In this document: positions 1 through 10,840 of the stretch, piece after piece
Layout: every line of letters starts with the position of its first letter
How positions within the stretch are numbered: position 1 is the stretch's first letter
Assembly: GCA_034336665.1 (NCBI GenBank)
Contig: CM067564.1
Coordinates: forward strand, 46,064,951 to 46,128,950
DNA: 64,000 bases
Direction: 5' to 3'
From: Luscinia megarhynchos
Lineage: Eukaryota > Chordata > Aves > Passeriformes > Turdidae
Notes under the pieces: generated by a model
Database searches by the model: none
Told to the model about the DNA's origin: nothing
The model's input: only the letters and a program-made list of their open reading frames with translations
Translations under genes and position numbers: made by a program

Positions 1-3000
1 ATGAGGCAGCTTTTCAGAGGGCCCTGGTGAACAAAGCACTTGTTACTTCATGCAACAAAAAGAAAACATATTTTAATGTATATCCAATCAGAGTTCTTCC
101 ATGCACTGAGGACTCTTTTCCTCCAGCCCACAGACTCTGCTCCTCCTTTGCATCTGCATCCTTTCTTTCTCATTTGGGCCTGCACTAAACCAAACCCTTT
201 TCAGATGAGAGCCATTCCCTTTTTTCTCCTTTTTTTCCCAAAGATAAGTGCCTACCCACTCACTTTAGGTCTTGTTGAAATGCCTGCCCTGGCTCTGGGG
301 TCCAGCAAAGCTGAAGTGTGTTAAGGAGTTCCAGCTGAGTGTTGGTTTGGCTTTTTCCTCTCTTTTGTGAGTCCGTACATTTTGCAAGCTGGGCAACTAG
401 ACCAGACCTGGTGACTTGCATCTCAGCTATGTCCTGTGACTCTTCCACTACCTCTCCTGGCTCCCTTGAGCAAAGTCTATGAGATTCAAGGCACAGATCT
501 TCAGGTAGAAAGAAAATTGGCCATGAATCAGGCTTAGAGACCCTTGGAGATGAATAACCAGACCCCATGACGCAAAAACTCTGAACATCACGCAACTGGT
601 GTCACATCCTGAAGGACTTGGGGAGGTGCAATGTCAGACAGATGCTCAGTTGTTTCTCTCTCCTCCTCTGGCAGGATATAGCTTTTAATACTGAGCCACA
701 ATGGCACAAACAATGCATTAATTCCTGCCTTAGCACTGTACTTGTTGGATTAAAGTGCGTTCTTTATATTTATATTTTCTGCTTATTGTAATAGTACTTT
801 GTGATCTTGAATATACTTAATTGTATTAGAAATGGTGTGCTGGAACCTTTTTTATTATTATTAATGTGAAAATAAATAAAAGGAGGATTTTTTTTTCTCC
901 CCAGGAATAAATCAAATCCTGCTCTGGAGTGCAGGGTCAACAGACCCACAGGGCTGAGCTGCTGACTGCAGATATTGTGTGTGTGTGCAGAGATGACTAC
1001 ACACACGTGTACCACCTATATTTGCATTCCTACAGCTGTTCATTATTTGTATCTATTATGCAGTGGAGAGAGCACAAATGTATGCAATTGAGACACAATA
1101 ATGTAGGGATATGAAAGGCCCAATCCATCAGTTCAAGTGTGTTTGGGTTTAAGGACAAGGGGATGTACAGATAAATACACTGATTTATTCTAGCTTGCTC
1201 TCTCTGCATTCTGAGGCTGGGCCCGAGCCATGGAAGCTGCTGGAGCTGACAGTGATTTATATCAGCTGCAGGGTCTGGCCTGGAGCTTTTAAGTGTGTGT
1301 CAAGCACCTCCAGCACTTTCGGAATCTTTTTTTAAATGGAGTTTTCCAAATCAAAATCTGAGGGAACAGCACATCCATTAAGAAGGCGAGCACACACAGT
1401 GTGTTTTGTGTTTAGGGATTCCTGTAATATTTATGTTCAGTTTTGTCCATCTGGCTGTTCAGAATCACAGGCTATGGCCTTGAATAGCAATCATGGTCTC
1501 ATTCCATAAGAACCCGAAGGTCCCTAAACACTGGTTGGCTTGAACCGAGTCCAGTAAGGAGATGACAGGCCAGGTTGTTAATTACAGCCTTTTATTCTGA
1601 CAGTCAGGCTACAGAGATGTCTTGGCAGCTTTCAGAGCTGTGTGGAGCAACCTCTTCCTGCCTGTTCCAGTTCTGTTACATGACAGAGAATTGGAGAGCC
1701 CATTCAATGAGCCAGAACGACTTGAACATAGATTTTTGAGTTATGCTGCCATCTTTTTATTACTCTTAATAGAATAGAGATGTGAAACATGGGATGCCCA
1801 GGAGTGCAGCCCAAGATGAGGGCAATGGAGATGGGAGAGAATGAGAAAATAGTACACGGCAAGGGTACAGGACTGGCTGTGCTGAGGACCTGGGGTAAAT
1901 CCCTTCTTGTCTCTTCTTCCTGTCTATCTTTCGAGAAGTTCATTACAATCCCACTGCAGCAGAGGGTAGGAGCTGTTGCAGGACCCATGAAGAGTTGACC
2001 CTATTTGTGAGGATAAACAGGTAAAAGTAATGGGAGAGAGCCCTGGGGAAAAGTAGGGGCTGAGGGAGGAGGGGGTGAGATGGGCTTGTTCCCATATCAA
2101 GAAGGTGAAGGAAGGCTCAGACCTGAGAAGGAACTGTTTCCCTGTGGGATCCAACTGCCTAATTTTCAGGGGGAAAGAATTATTTTCTTTTGGGTGGAGT
2201 TGGCCCTGTCCTTTATTTTTATTGGAAAATAAAGCTAATTTTGGAGCTCAAGTCTAAGCTCTTCTGTTCAATAAAAAAGGCACTGTCACGAGTTATCATC
2301 ATCAACAGCATGTCTTGCCTTGGGTGCAGCACCCTTTATTATTGGTACTAAACACGAACAGATTTTGCTATTGTCATGATTTAATAATAATCAAGATATT
2401 GCATCCTCATCTTCCTCCTATATCTCTTAATTATCAAGGAGACTTGCTAAATTTAAGCATTGGTGTAAAGTCAGTGAAGAAGAAAAGAACTTGGATCTTT
2501 CTTTCAGATCAAGGATAGATTTTATCAGTGAACAATTTGCTATAGGTTTAATTTCACTCCATGGACTCTGTAAGCAAGTAGTTCTTAGAGAATGTTTATT
2601 CATCTCCAGCTATTCAATTATTTTGGTTTCCCCAATGCCTCGTATCCATTTTTCTGACAAGGAATTGGACTGGCTACCTGGAGAACAGATTTTTCCCCTT
2701 CCTATATTCCAAGGCACTGGCAGAAGTAGTGGAAGAGGGTCCTCCAGGCTGTGCCAGAAACAAGAAAGCTCCCACCACTCAGTCTCTGCTACCCAAACCC
2801 CGTGTCTTGGCATTGGCTGTGAAAGTGCTTCCCTTCCCCGTTCATCTCACAGAGCCTGTTTTGTTCTCCTGCCCCTTTCAGAGCAGGATTGCCCTGGGAA
2901 GGAAGGGTTGCAGCTCCTGGGACCCCTGGCAGAGCACAGCTGAAGAAAGTGTTGTCAAACACAGGCAGGGATCAGCTTGCACTCTTTGTCCCTGATGCAA

Positions 3001-3367
3001 ATGTTCACAGGAGGTTGTTGCAAGGATGGGCTCAGCTCTGAGCTCAGTGGCTGAGAGGAGACTTGGGGGTTACAGGAGCAGCTGGGCAGTGGTGTCTACA
3101 GAGAGGTGGCTAGTTGCCTTTTGCTCAAATCCTACTGGCTGGACAAATCCCAGAGCCAGTCCTTACCCAATTTCCAGCTCAGAAAAACTCATCCACAGTC
3201 TTAGGGGCTTGCCTGCATGTGTCCATTTAGTTCCTGCTATGCTCCTAATTTGCTGTCATCAACCCCACTGGAAGCTATTGTCTTGTTGGAATGAGTGGGA
3301 TGAGTGGTAAGCATTCCCTAACTTGATGATCTCAAGACTGGTTGCGTTATATTTTCTTTTTCTCTTT
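1..3367. other. Unique non-coding DNA
   Basis: No exon, RNA gene or recognisable repeat stands out here apart from the G-rich motif at 2056-2084, listed separately. Open frames reach 150 codons (2491-2943), but they overlap on both strands, lack domains and show no homology I can recognise, so I treat them as chance. A short TG run at 976-987 faces a CA run about 12 bases later. A/T-rich low-complexity sequence with TTA repeats lies at 847-905. Confidence 0.6.
2056..2084 (+). other. Potential G-quadruplex motif
   Basis: Four runs of at least three G (2056-2059, 2063-2065, 2071-2075, 2082-2084) are separated by loops of 4, 5 and 6 bases, which meets the usual G3+N1-7 rule. It sits in a purine-rich stretch. 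Whether it folds, and whether it matters, cannot be told from sequence. No gene is adjacent. Confidence 0.5.
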
Positions 3368-3915
3368 TGTCAGAGTCAGGATTAAAAGCACAAGAGACGG
3401 TATTTTGTGTTCAGACTCAGATGTTTATTAATTCTTATCTATATTACAGTGAGTGCTACAGTATTTTTAGATAACAAGCTAAAAATGGTGAAATGGCAAT
3501 CCATTTCTTTTGTCACAAGGTTTTTTCCAGGCGTAAATGTCTAATTAAGAATTAACACCTAAATTATTTTTACTTTTGGTTTAATAACCAAACACCCGTG
3601 ACCTGCAGTATGGCATTTGCCATCTAATCACAAAAGTGCCACGTAGACCCATGAAGAAGGTGAAGAAGAAAGAAACCTCTGCCCTAAAACTTCAATTTTG
3701 CTCTTTATATATTACTGTACTGTAAAATCTTAAATTCTAAGTTTTCCACCATGTGATATTACGCACTTTTATTCAAACTACACACCAGTGATCCTAGTTC
3801 TATCATTCAATTTTGGAAGCCTTCTTCAAGGCCTCAGGTCAAAGCTGTGTTCTCCTGAGGGTCAGTGCCTGTCAGCACAGAAAATAAAAACCCCTCAGTT
3901 TCAGGGGGTCTAACA
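3368..3915 (-). mobile_element. Solo LTR of an endogenous retrovirus
   Basis: This 548-bp block has the layout of a retroviral long terminal repeat on the minus strand. It begins TGTTAGA (plus-strand end 3915) and ends TCTGACA (plus-strand start 3368). These are TG...CA ends forming a 7-bp terminal inverted repeat with one mismatch. A TATA-like box lies at 3703-3713 (AATATATAAAG on the minus strand). An AATAAA signal lies at 3424-3429, about 60 bases before the 3' end. No gag, pol or env sequence is attached on either side and no second copy lies in the window, so it appears to be a solo LTR left by recombination. I could not find a clean target-site duplication. The general look resembles avian ERVL-type LTRs, but the family assignment is inference. 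Confidence 0.68.
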
Positions 3916-4383
3916 AAGACTAGTTGAGCTAAAAGTTAAAAGTTTATAAGTGTCTGGGTTTGTTCCAGCTGAAGTGGGCTGTTCACACAGTGGCAAACTG
4001 GTCAGAGCTGTGTGTGTAACATCTGGGCTTGGAGCTGTGTGAAGCTGCTCGGGGCAGGGGTGGCTGGAGGAAGGCATATGATTAAACACAGTGCTGAGGC
4101 TGAATAGCAGTGACAGATCCAACTGCTGGTCCCACAGAAGCCCTGAAGAAAGAGGGAATTCTCTGCGAGAGCTCCTGAGAGGTTTATTGTTCCCTGGTGG
4201 TAAGGCTGCAGGACATGTCAGTGAAAGGACAGACCTTGTGCCTCTGCAGTGACGGCTTTCCCAGAGCTGATGCCCATTTTCCCTCGGTAGCTTCCTGCCA
4301 GAGTGCCTTGCCTCCAAGGATGTTGGCCTGGCAGGTTGCCTGGCAGCCCTTGGATCTCCCTGGATCATGGGACCACTGGATGA
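3916..4383. other. Unique non-coding DNA between LTR and CR1
   Basis: The stretch is moderately GC-rich, with a minus-strand open frame of 152 codons (3910-4368) that overlaps the LTR edge and matches no family I know. I see no repeat or gene signal. Confidence 0.5.
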
Positions 4384-4560
4384 TTCGGGTTGGAAGGGAC
4401 CTCAGGAGACCCTTATCCAACCTCCTGTTCTGACATCACACCAGCCTGCCTTGTGCTGTGGATGGGTTGTGGAAATTCCCTGCAGTGTCCAGGGATTGCT
4501 GCTCTCCTCTGCTGCCCTTTGACAGCTTGGGCACTGTGGTTCCTTGGGTCAACCTGTTTG
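4384..4560 (-). mobile_element. Diverged CR1 LINE 3' fragment
   Basis: The start reads 'gggttggaagggacctcaggagaccc...ccaacctcctg', the complement of a CR1 3' end with the 'acctcagga' variant. Later pieces such as 'gtccagggattgctgc' still align loosely with the CR1 3' UTR. The copy is much more diverged than others in the window and its upper boundary is uncertain. Only the terminal part survives, as is usual for 5'-truncated CR1 insertions. Confidence 0.6.
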
Positions 4561-5181
4561 ACCATCAAACCCCAGAGCTTCCAGCCTTCCAGGCTACTGA
4601 GAATACAGAGGATGTGCTATGAAATTAGGCTGCTCCCAGGTTTCATGTTATTTTTCCTCAAACAGGATCTGTTTTGTTGCCTTGTCCCATCTCCTTTCTC
4701 CCTGCAAGCCTTTCTCTCACCCTCTTTATAGATATTTGAAATAAAACTATACCAAGATGTTTTCTGTTGGATATAGATATTCAGGGCACACATGGCTTGG
4801 TGACTGACATTTGCTTTTCAAGATGTGCAGAAGACAGTGATGTAGTCTCAGGGTCACAGAACTACTGACTCAAGAATTGATTTCTCCTAAAACTTGGGAA
4901 AAATCACTGAAACAGAGGAATTCCTTGCTATAGGCTTTTACAGATACTAAATGTTTCTTTGGATTCAGAATCTGGGAGGATAAATCAACTGAGAAAAAAA
5001 ACAAGGCGGTCCTTCACAACAAATAAATCACTAATGGCTCAAGGAATTCACAAACCACAAATTGCTGTGTTTATGTGAAAAATACATTTAGCATTTCCTT
5101 CTTCCTATACTTTATCATTGTAAGGGGTTGACATAGATGGTACAGGGGATAGGAGGAATATTTTTAAGTTCTGTTGTTGGG
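4561..5181. other. Unique non-coding DNA
   Basis: Nothing recognisable is present. The stretch is AT-rich, with a short A run near 4994. Confidence 0.5.
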
Positions 5182-5670
5182 ATTTATAGAATTGCTTATG
5201 TTGGAAAAGACCTCTAAGAACATCAAGTCCAACCATTAACCAAGCACTACCAGACCCACCACTAAACCATTCTCTCAGCATCACAGGTACATGTTTTTCG
5301 GACAGTTCCAGGGACAAAGATCCCACCACTTCCTAAAACAGCCTGTTTTAATGCTTGGCCATTGGTTTCAGTGCAGAAATTTTTAATGAAATCCAATCTA
5401 AACCTCCCTGGCACAATTTGAGGAATTTCTTCTTGTCCTGTTTCTTGTAACATCAGGGAAGCGACTCTCATGTGGCTGCTCCTTCCTGCCAGGGAGTTGT
5501 AGACCATGAGAAGGTCCCCTCTGAGCATCCTTTCCTCCTAAACAATCCCAATTCCTTCAGCTGCTCCTCACCAGACTTGTGCTTCTGACACATCCCCAGC
5601 TCCTTTCCCTTCTCTGGACACGCTCCAGCACTTCAATGCCTTTCCTGCAGTGAGAGACCCCAAACTGAGT
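5182..5670 (-). mobile_element. CR1 LINE 3' fragment, about 490 bp
   Basis: Reading the plus strand, the order is the CR1 3' end ('tatagaattg...ttggaaaagacctctaagaacatcaagtccaacc'), the UTR ('accaagcactacc', 'ttccagggacaaagatcccaccacttcc'), then the end of ORF2 in complement ('gaagcgactctcatg', 'cttctctggacacgctccagcacttcaatg'). It is 5' truncated. It belongs to the 'cattaacc(a/c)a' tail type shared with the copies at 30914 and 34762. Several small indels break the reading frame, so it cannot mobilise itself. Confidence 0.9.
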
Positions 5671-7856
5671 ATCTCAGTTTCTCTGGTGGGATGAGTTGTC
5701 CCATACCTTGGCTCCAGCTGCCCATACACGATGTGGTTGTGGATCATGGGATTTGGCTTCTTTCCTATGGAAATGCTGGTGTTGGGTGTGGCTGGTGCAT
5801 CTCTGATGTGCATGGCTGCAGTGTGGCTACAGACACAGAATAATCTCTGTGTCCATCTTGCCTTTATTTCTCTGCTCTCTGCTCTGTTTCCTTTAACAGA
5901 GCAGTGATCATCCTTTTTGTCCCCATAGATCTCAATATCATTAATACTCTATTGATCAGTCTCTGACTTTGAATCAGGAAATGCCCATGTGTGATTGTAA
6001 TGAAAATCGGAGCTTATTCAGATTGGGTTTGCACAGAAGCCTCTTTCATGCCATACCACAGATTTCCTTCCAACCCCTTTTTTGACTGACTACTTGTGCA
6101 TTTCCTCCTCCCTCTCCTTTTTCCCTTCAGGGAAACCTTTAAATAAAACCTTTCCCAGACTGTCATTTGCCTCCAGAGTGCTGTTGAAAACCCACAGTAG
6201 TATTTTTCAAACACCAACAGGGTCACCCTATACCACTCACCATCACACTTGGTCTTAGTCTTATACTGATCCATGGAGAGAGGAAACAAACAAAAAAAAG
6301 CCTCACTGGGAAGCCTGACTTGAGATTCACAGGATTAGGTCTGTTAGCAGTGCTATATACAACCCTGACATGCAATCAGCAAAGTAAAATATTCATTATT
6401 GCCTGACTGTCAGCTGAAGACAATTTCAATTATTCTGGCATTTCAATGGATGAAGAAGCCCTTTAGGCTGGCTCATGAGATTAGACTTAAAGGCTCTGTA
6501 AATTAAGAAAGTTGCAATCAGTGTATTATCTGACAAGCAGCTGTGGAATATACTCCAGCAGGGAGGAGAAGGAAGAAAGAAAAAAAGAGACAAATTGCTA
6601 TATTCAGGTTGTGGTTTTGATATATCAATTTACAATTTTAACATATGCATTTAGGAAATAATTGTTTTACATTACTTAAATCAGCTTTAACAGCATCAGT
6701 GTGAAGATTTCAACTCCTACAGCTTGAAAGGTCAGTTTTTCTTTTGCCTTGCACTTTCTTTGAAAGACTTGTTTGGGTTAGAGGAGGAAAAAATTTAAGC
6801 ATTGCCGGAAGAACAAATCTTTCTCAAAGTTATTCAAATATTATAATATATGGCTGTTGATCATAAAATTCCATTAGAAGCAACATCTGTCATGTCCCCC
6901 AGGTTAATTTTTATAATATGATCTCAGCCTCCTTTAGCTGGATATGCACGGATGTGGTAACTGTGACCATATTTGGCTTTTGCCGCTCCCATCTGACGTG
7001 TTAGGGAGAATAACTGGTATCATCCTATCTTGCACTTCTGGAGCTTTTATCTCCCAGTTTCCCAAACTGTTTCAACATCTTTACAAGCAGCAGTGAAGAA
7101 CCTGTTTGCTTCCCCCTGTTAAATGACTCCTCTCGGCCAGAAATGCTGAGTGCTGAAAAATGGGTGAATTTCTGGCATTTTTGGCAATGAACAAGTACAA
7201 TTTAGTAACAGAGTGTGCTCACTGTGGTGGGGTGGGATTTTGAGTTCCAGGAGCTCTGTAGAGAAAAGGCAGCTCCTTAGGCAGGGAACTGATGATTGTG
7301 ACATACAACAGCTGGTAAAACACAGTGGTTGATTTGTGGTAACGAGGGCTTCAGCAGAGGTGAGGAGTGGGAAACCTTCTTGTTGAAGGTTGGGACATTT
7401 TCCTTGTTCCTGCCACTCCAGCTAATGAGGCTGAGGAAGTGCAGTTCCCATAGAGCTCCCTACAGCCACACAATTGTAGAAATCAAAGTGATTACAGCCC
7501 AATGGGACAGAATATGCACTTCCTAGCTGCCTTTGGTGATCTCCACTCTGCATTTTCAAGATGATGTCCACTTGTCAAGGCCCAGCCTTCCTAACAAAGG
7601 TGTGGCATGGGTCATGGAAACTTTCAAGGGGATACTCAGGGTAGAATCTGAATTTATGAGTGCACTTGATGGCATATTGTCCTGTGGTACAGCTGAGATA
7701 TTGAATATCTTAAGAGATTCTTCTTGCTACTGATCTTCACTCTGGTGCAAGAGACCAAGAAGTTCAGTGCTTTCCTCTGCAAATAGCCTTATTACTGCCC
7801 TGTAAAGGCTGATAAATCCTGAATTTTGTGCTTCTAAGGCACATACATGCCTTCTC
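5671..7856. other. Unique AT-rich non-coding DNA
   Basis: After the CR1 there are about 150 bases (5690-5820) of uncertain origin that might be further degraded CR1 body. The rest is unique. The part at 6340-6720 is AT-rich, with homeodomain-like TAAT cores and no repeat similarity, and could be a conserved element, but that is a guess. No exon or RNA gene is seen. Confidence 0.5.
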
Positions 7857-7944
7857 TTTTATATATATTTTATATATATTTTATATATATTTTATATATA
7901 TTTTATATATCTTTTACAGATCTTTTAAGTATCTTTTAAAATAT
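7857..7944. repeat. 11-bp AT minisatellite (TTTTATATATA)n
   Basis: Five near-identical 11-bp units run from 7857 to 7911, the fifth ending in C. Three degenerate units keep the leading TTTTA and the spacing to about 7944 (TTTTACAGATC, TTTTAAGTATC, TTTTAAAATAT). A further AT-rich tail runs to 7975. The fixed 11-bp step distinguishes it from a plain (TA)n microsatellite. Confidence 0.92.
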
Positions 7945-9698
7945 TTTTATATATTTTATATAACTTTTATATAGAAATGAAACAATGAACTGAAAACAAG
8001 ATACCACATTTTTTCCTCTCATATATCTTGCTTGACCCCAGGTCCAAGCCCAGGACAAATTCCTTCACATCCTATGTTTAGATGTTTACAATGTGGAGGG
8101 AAATATCTTAGATTCCCACTTTCAATAAGGAAAAAGGAATCCAGACTGTCCACTACGGTGGACTCCTCATTTTGGACAGAAAAATCATGATCTAAAAGTT
8201 CCTATTTCTCTCTCAGAACTATAAATACATTGGCTACTAGCTCACATTCACAAGTTTAAATCCAGGTGAGATGAATACCACTCTTTTATTTGCCTGCAGA
8301 GTTTGTGTCTTCCCATGGACATGCAGACCAGAAATTAGTTTTGGCAGATCTTGGTTGGGACTGCTAGGGATGGTGACAACAGCAGTGACCATGATAACAG
8401 CAGCAACAAGAGCCATAGATCTGGTGCAAAGATTCCTCAAATATAAGATTTTCACTACCCATCATCCATAATAACTTTCACTTATCAACGTAATTTTAAT
8501 CTCATCAACTTTAGTGCAGACTTCATTCACTTCAGTGGAGCTCCTTTCAAATGACAATCATATAAACACGACTTTGATCTGCAGATCAGGTGTTGCCAAG
8601 AAGATTGGCATCTGCAGGGTTTTACTTCCTGGTTGTGACCTGTTTCTGGATTATTAAAATGATGTGAGTAGCATCTTGCAAGTTACACTTTGAATATTGG
8701 AATAAAAACGTCCAAATTTCCAAGCACAATTACTGATTCTCAGAGTTTCTAGTTTGAATGGCTTGAACTTAGATGCCTTCATGAACTTTATTTCTGACTG
8801 CTGAGTGCACTCTTTCTGAAATCCAGGTTTTGATAAAAAGTTTTATGTTGGCAACCTACAAACAGACTCCCTGAATCTCTCACTACTTTCAGAAGTCTTG
8901 GTCAATGCAGCCTGGTCATCTATTTGGCACATTCCATATTGAACATTTTATTTTATGCTCAATTGAGATTTTGACCTATATGTGCGAAATAAATAATTTT
9001 GGAAGTTGAGACACAGTATTTTTACTGATGATCCTTTTGAAATATTCAACATTGCCTGTGCTGTTTCTCTCTTTTTTTTTTTTCCTGAGTTTGGCTAGAA
9101 AAGTTGTAAACACATACTTTAAAAAAATGGAAATCTTCACTAGCAATTTACCCCACAGTTATGCATCTTTCTGCTTTAGAGAGCATTTAGCTAAAATTAG
9201 ATGACAGCTCTATACCCTTAGAACCAGTGTTATGTTTTTCCTCCATTTCTGATCTACATAATTCAAAACAAGGAAATGTTAGCAGGTAAAACTGCAGGGT
9301 AAAACCTTTGGCTGCTGGAAATATTTGCATTTATTAAACTAACAACTGTAAAGCAGATATGCACATCTTTAGACTTCCTCATTCTTGCCTTATTAAAAAA
9401 GATCTTTGAAATTCAAAAACTTCCATGTAAATCTTGTGCAAGTTTTATTTTTCCTTCCCGTGATGCAGATGATTGTACTTGGGTGGCTTAAAAAAACAGA
9501 ACCTGGATCCAGGAACCTCAACACATCACTGATGGTTAAAATCCAGACCTAGTCTGGATCTAAAATCTGGCAATGGCTGGAATGAGGGTCTGCACAAACT
9601 CCCTCAGACTCATGAGCTGGAACTTTTCCACTGTGCACAAACATGTTGGAGAAAACTGGCTTGTCTTGATCCATTTGCTTGGAGGCAGGCAAGTGCCT
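7945..9698. other. Unique AT-rich non-coding DNA
   Basis: No repeat or gene is recognised. A 12-base T run lies near 9068-9082. Open frames are below 75 codons and look random. Confidence 0.5.
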
Positions 9699-9775
9699 AC
9701 TAAACCATATCCCCAAGTGCTGCATCCACAGCCTTCTGAGCACTTCCAGGGATGCTGATTCCACCACTTCCCTTC
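9699..9775 (-). mobile_element. Short CR1 internal UTR fragment
   Basis: The segment 'aaaccatatccccaagtgctgcatccaca...cttccagggatgctgattccaccacttccct' matches the middle of the CR1 3' UTR in complement. Neither the 3' terminus nor ORF2 is attached, so it is a remnant of a broken copy. Its tail type is that of the copies at 5182 and 34762. Confidence 0.7.
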
Positions 9776-9916
9776 AGTCTGCAGCTGGATCACACCTTGA
9801 CACCTCCTCTGGGGAGTATGCCCATCAGAAACTCGTGCAGACTGTGAGATCTCCAGAGGTGACTTACCCACAGCCATTTCACCATGTGAGGAGCTCAGAC
9901 ACCTGAGCACAGATCC

Positions 9917-10050
9917 CACCCCCGGGAGTGTTCAGGGCTGGGTTGGATGGGGTTTGGAGCAGTCTGGCCTAGTGGAAGGTGTCTCTGCCATGGCATGGGC
10001 AGGGAACTGGATGATCTTTTAGGTTCCTTCCAGCCCAAACCATTCAGTGA
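9917..10050 (+). mobile_element. CR1 LINE 3' end
   Basis: The segment 'gtgttcagggctgggttggatggggtttggagcagtctggcctagtggaaggtgtc...gatcttttaggttccttccagcccaaaccattc' is the last 135 bases of a CR1 in sense orientation. It is immediately followed, within about 6 bp, by the body of a second sense-oriented CR1. Confidence 0.88.
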
Positions 10051-10055
10051 GAGGT

Positions 10056-10840
10056 GAGGAGGTAGAAACCTCATGAATTTCGAACAAAGCTAAAGTTCAA
10101 GGTCCTACACCTGCGTCGTGGCAGTCCCAGACACACCCACAGGCTGGGTGGAGAAGTGATTGAAAGCAGCCTTGTGCAGAAAGGCTTGGGGGTGATGGTT
10201 GTTGGAAAATTCACCATGAGCTGGCAGTGAGTGCTCACAGCCCAGAAAGCCAAGGGTGACCTGGGCTCATCCAAAGCAGAGTGGCCAGCAGGCAAAGGGA
10301 GGTGATTGTCTCTCTGTTCATCTCTCATGAGACCCCACCTGCAGTGCTGTGTCCAGTTTCCCTAACATAAGAAGGATGTGGAAATGTTGGAGCAAGTCCA
10401 GAGGAGGCCATGAAGTTGATGAGGGGACTGGAGCACTTTGGCTATGGAGACAGGCTGAGAAAATTGGGGCTGTTCAGCCTGGAGATGAGAAGGTTGTGTG
10501 GAGACCTCATAGAAACCTTCCAGTGTCTGAAGGGGTTACAGAAAATCTGGAGAGGGATTTTCCATCAGGAACTATAGTGAAAGGACAAGGAGCAACGGGT
10601 TGGAACTGAAAGAGAGGAAACTTAGGTTAGATAAATAGAAGAAATCCTTTACTGTGAGAGTGGTGAGACTGTACCAGGCTGCCCAGGGAGGATGTGGATA
10701 GCCCAGCCCTGGCAGTGTTCAAGGCCAGGCTGGATAAGAGCCTTGAGCAATGTGGTTTAGTGAGAGCTATCCCTGCCCCTGGCAGGACTGGATGATCTCT
10801 GAGGTCCATTTTAACCCCTTAACATTCTGTGTTTCTATGA
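10056..10840 (+). mobile_element. CR1 LINE, about 785 bp, with end of ORF2
   Basis: This is the longest CR1 in the window. It contains the C-terminal part of the ORF2 reverse-transcriptase protein followed by a complete 3' UTR ending 'aacattctgtgtttctatga'. The UTR has the 'gatgatctctgaggtcc' and 'ggtttagtg' pattern seen also in the copies at 44575 and 57849. It is truncated at the 5' side, where it abuts another CR1 tail. Confidence 0.93.
10073..10740 (+). pseudogene. CR1 ORF2 C-terminal remnant, frameshifted
   Basis: This is a decayed end of the CR1 ORF2 protein, which in intact elements supplies endonuclease and reverse transcriptase for target-primed insertion. Around 10105 the frame reads LHLRRGSPRHTHRLG, then VIESSLVQKGLGVMVV, and shortly after MSWQ comes a TGA stop where family members have a cysteine codon. 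Single-base insertions near 10082 and 10095 also shift the frame. Further downstream the 'caggctgagaaaattggggctgttcagcctgga' segment corresponds to the conserved RLRELGLFSLE region. The catalytic palm and the endonuclease are absent. Non-functional. Confidence 0.8.

Noticed and set aside
2491..2943. 150-codon plus-strand open frame
   Set aside because: Low-information composition, no homology, and competing frames on both strands.
3910..4368. 152-codon minus-strand open frame
   Set aside because: It runs into the LTR edge and has no domain or family resemblance.
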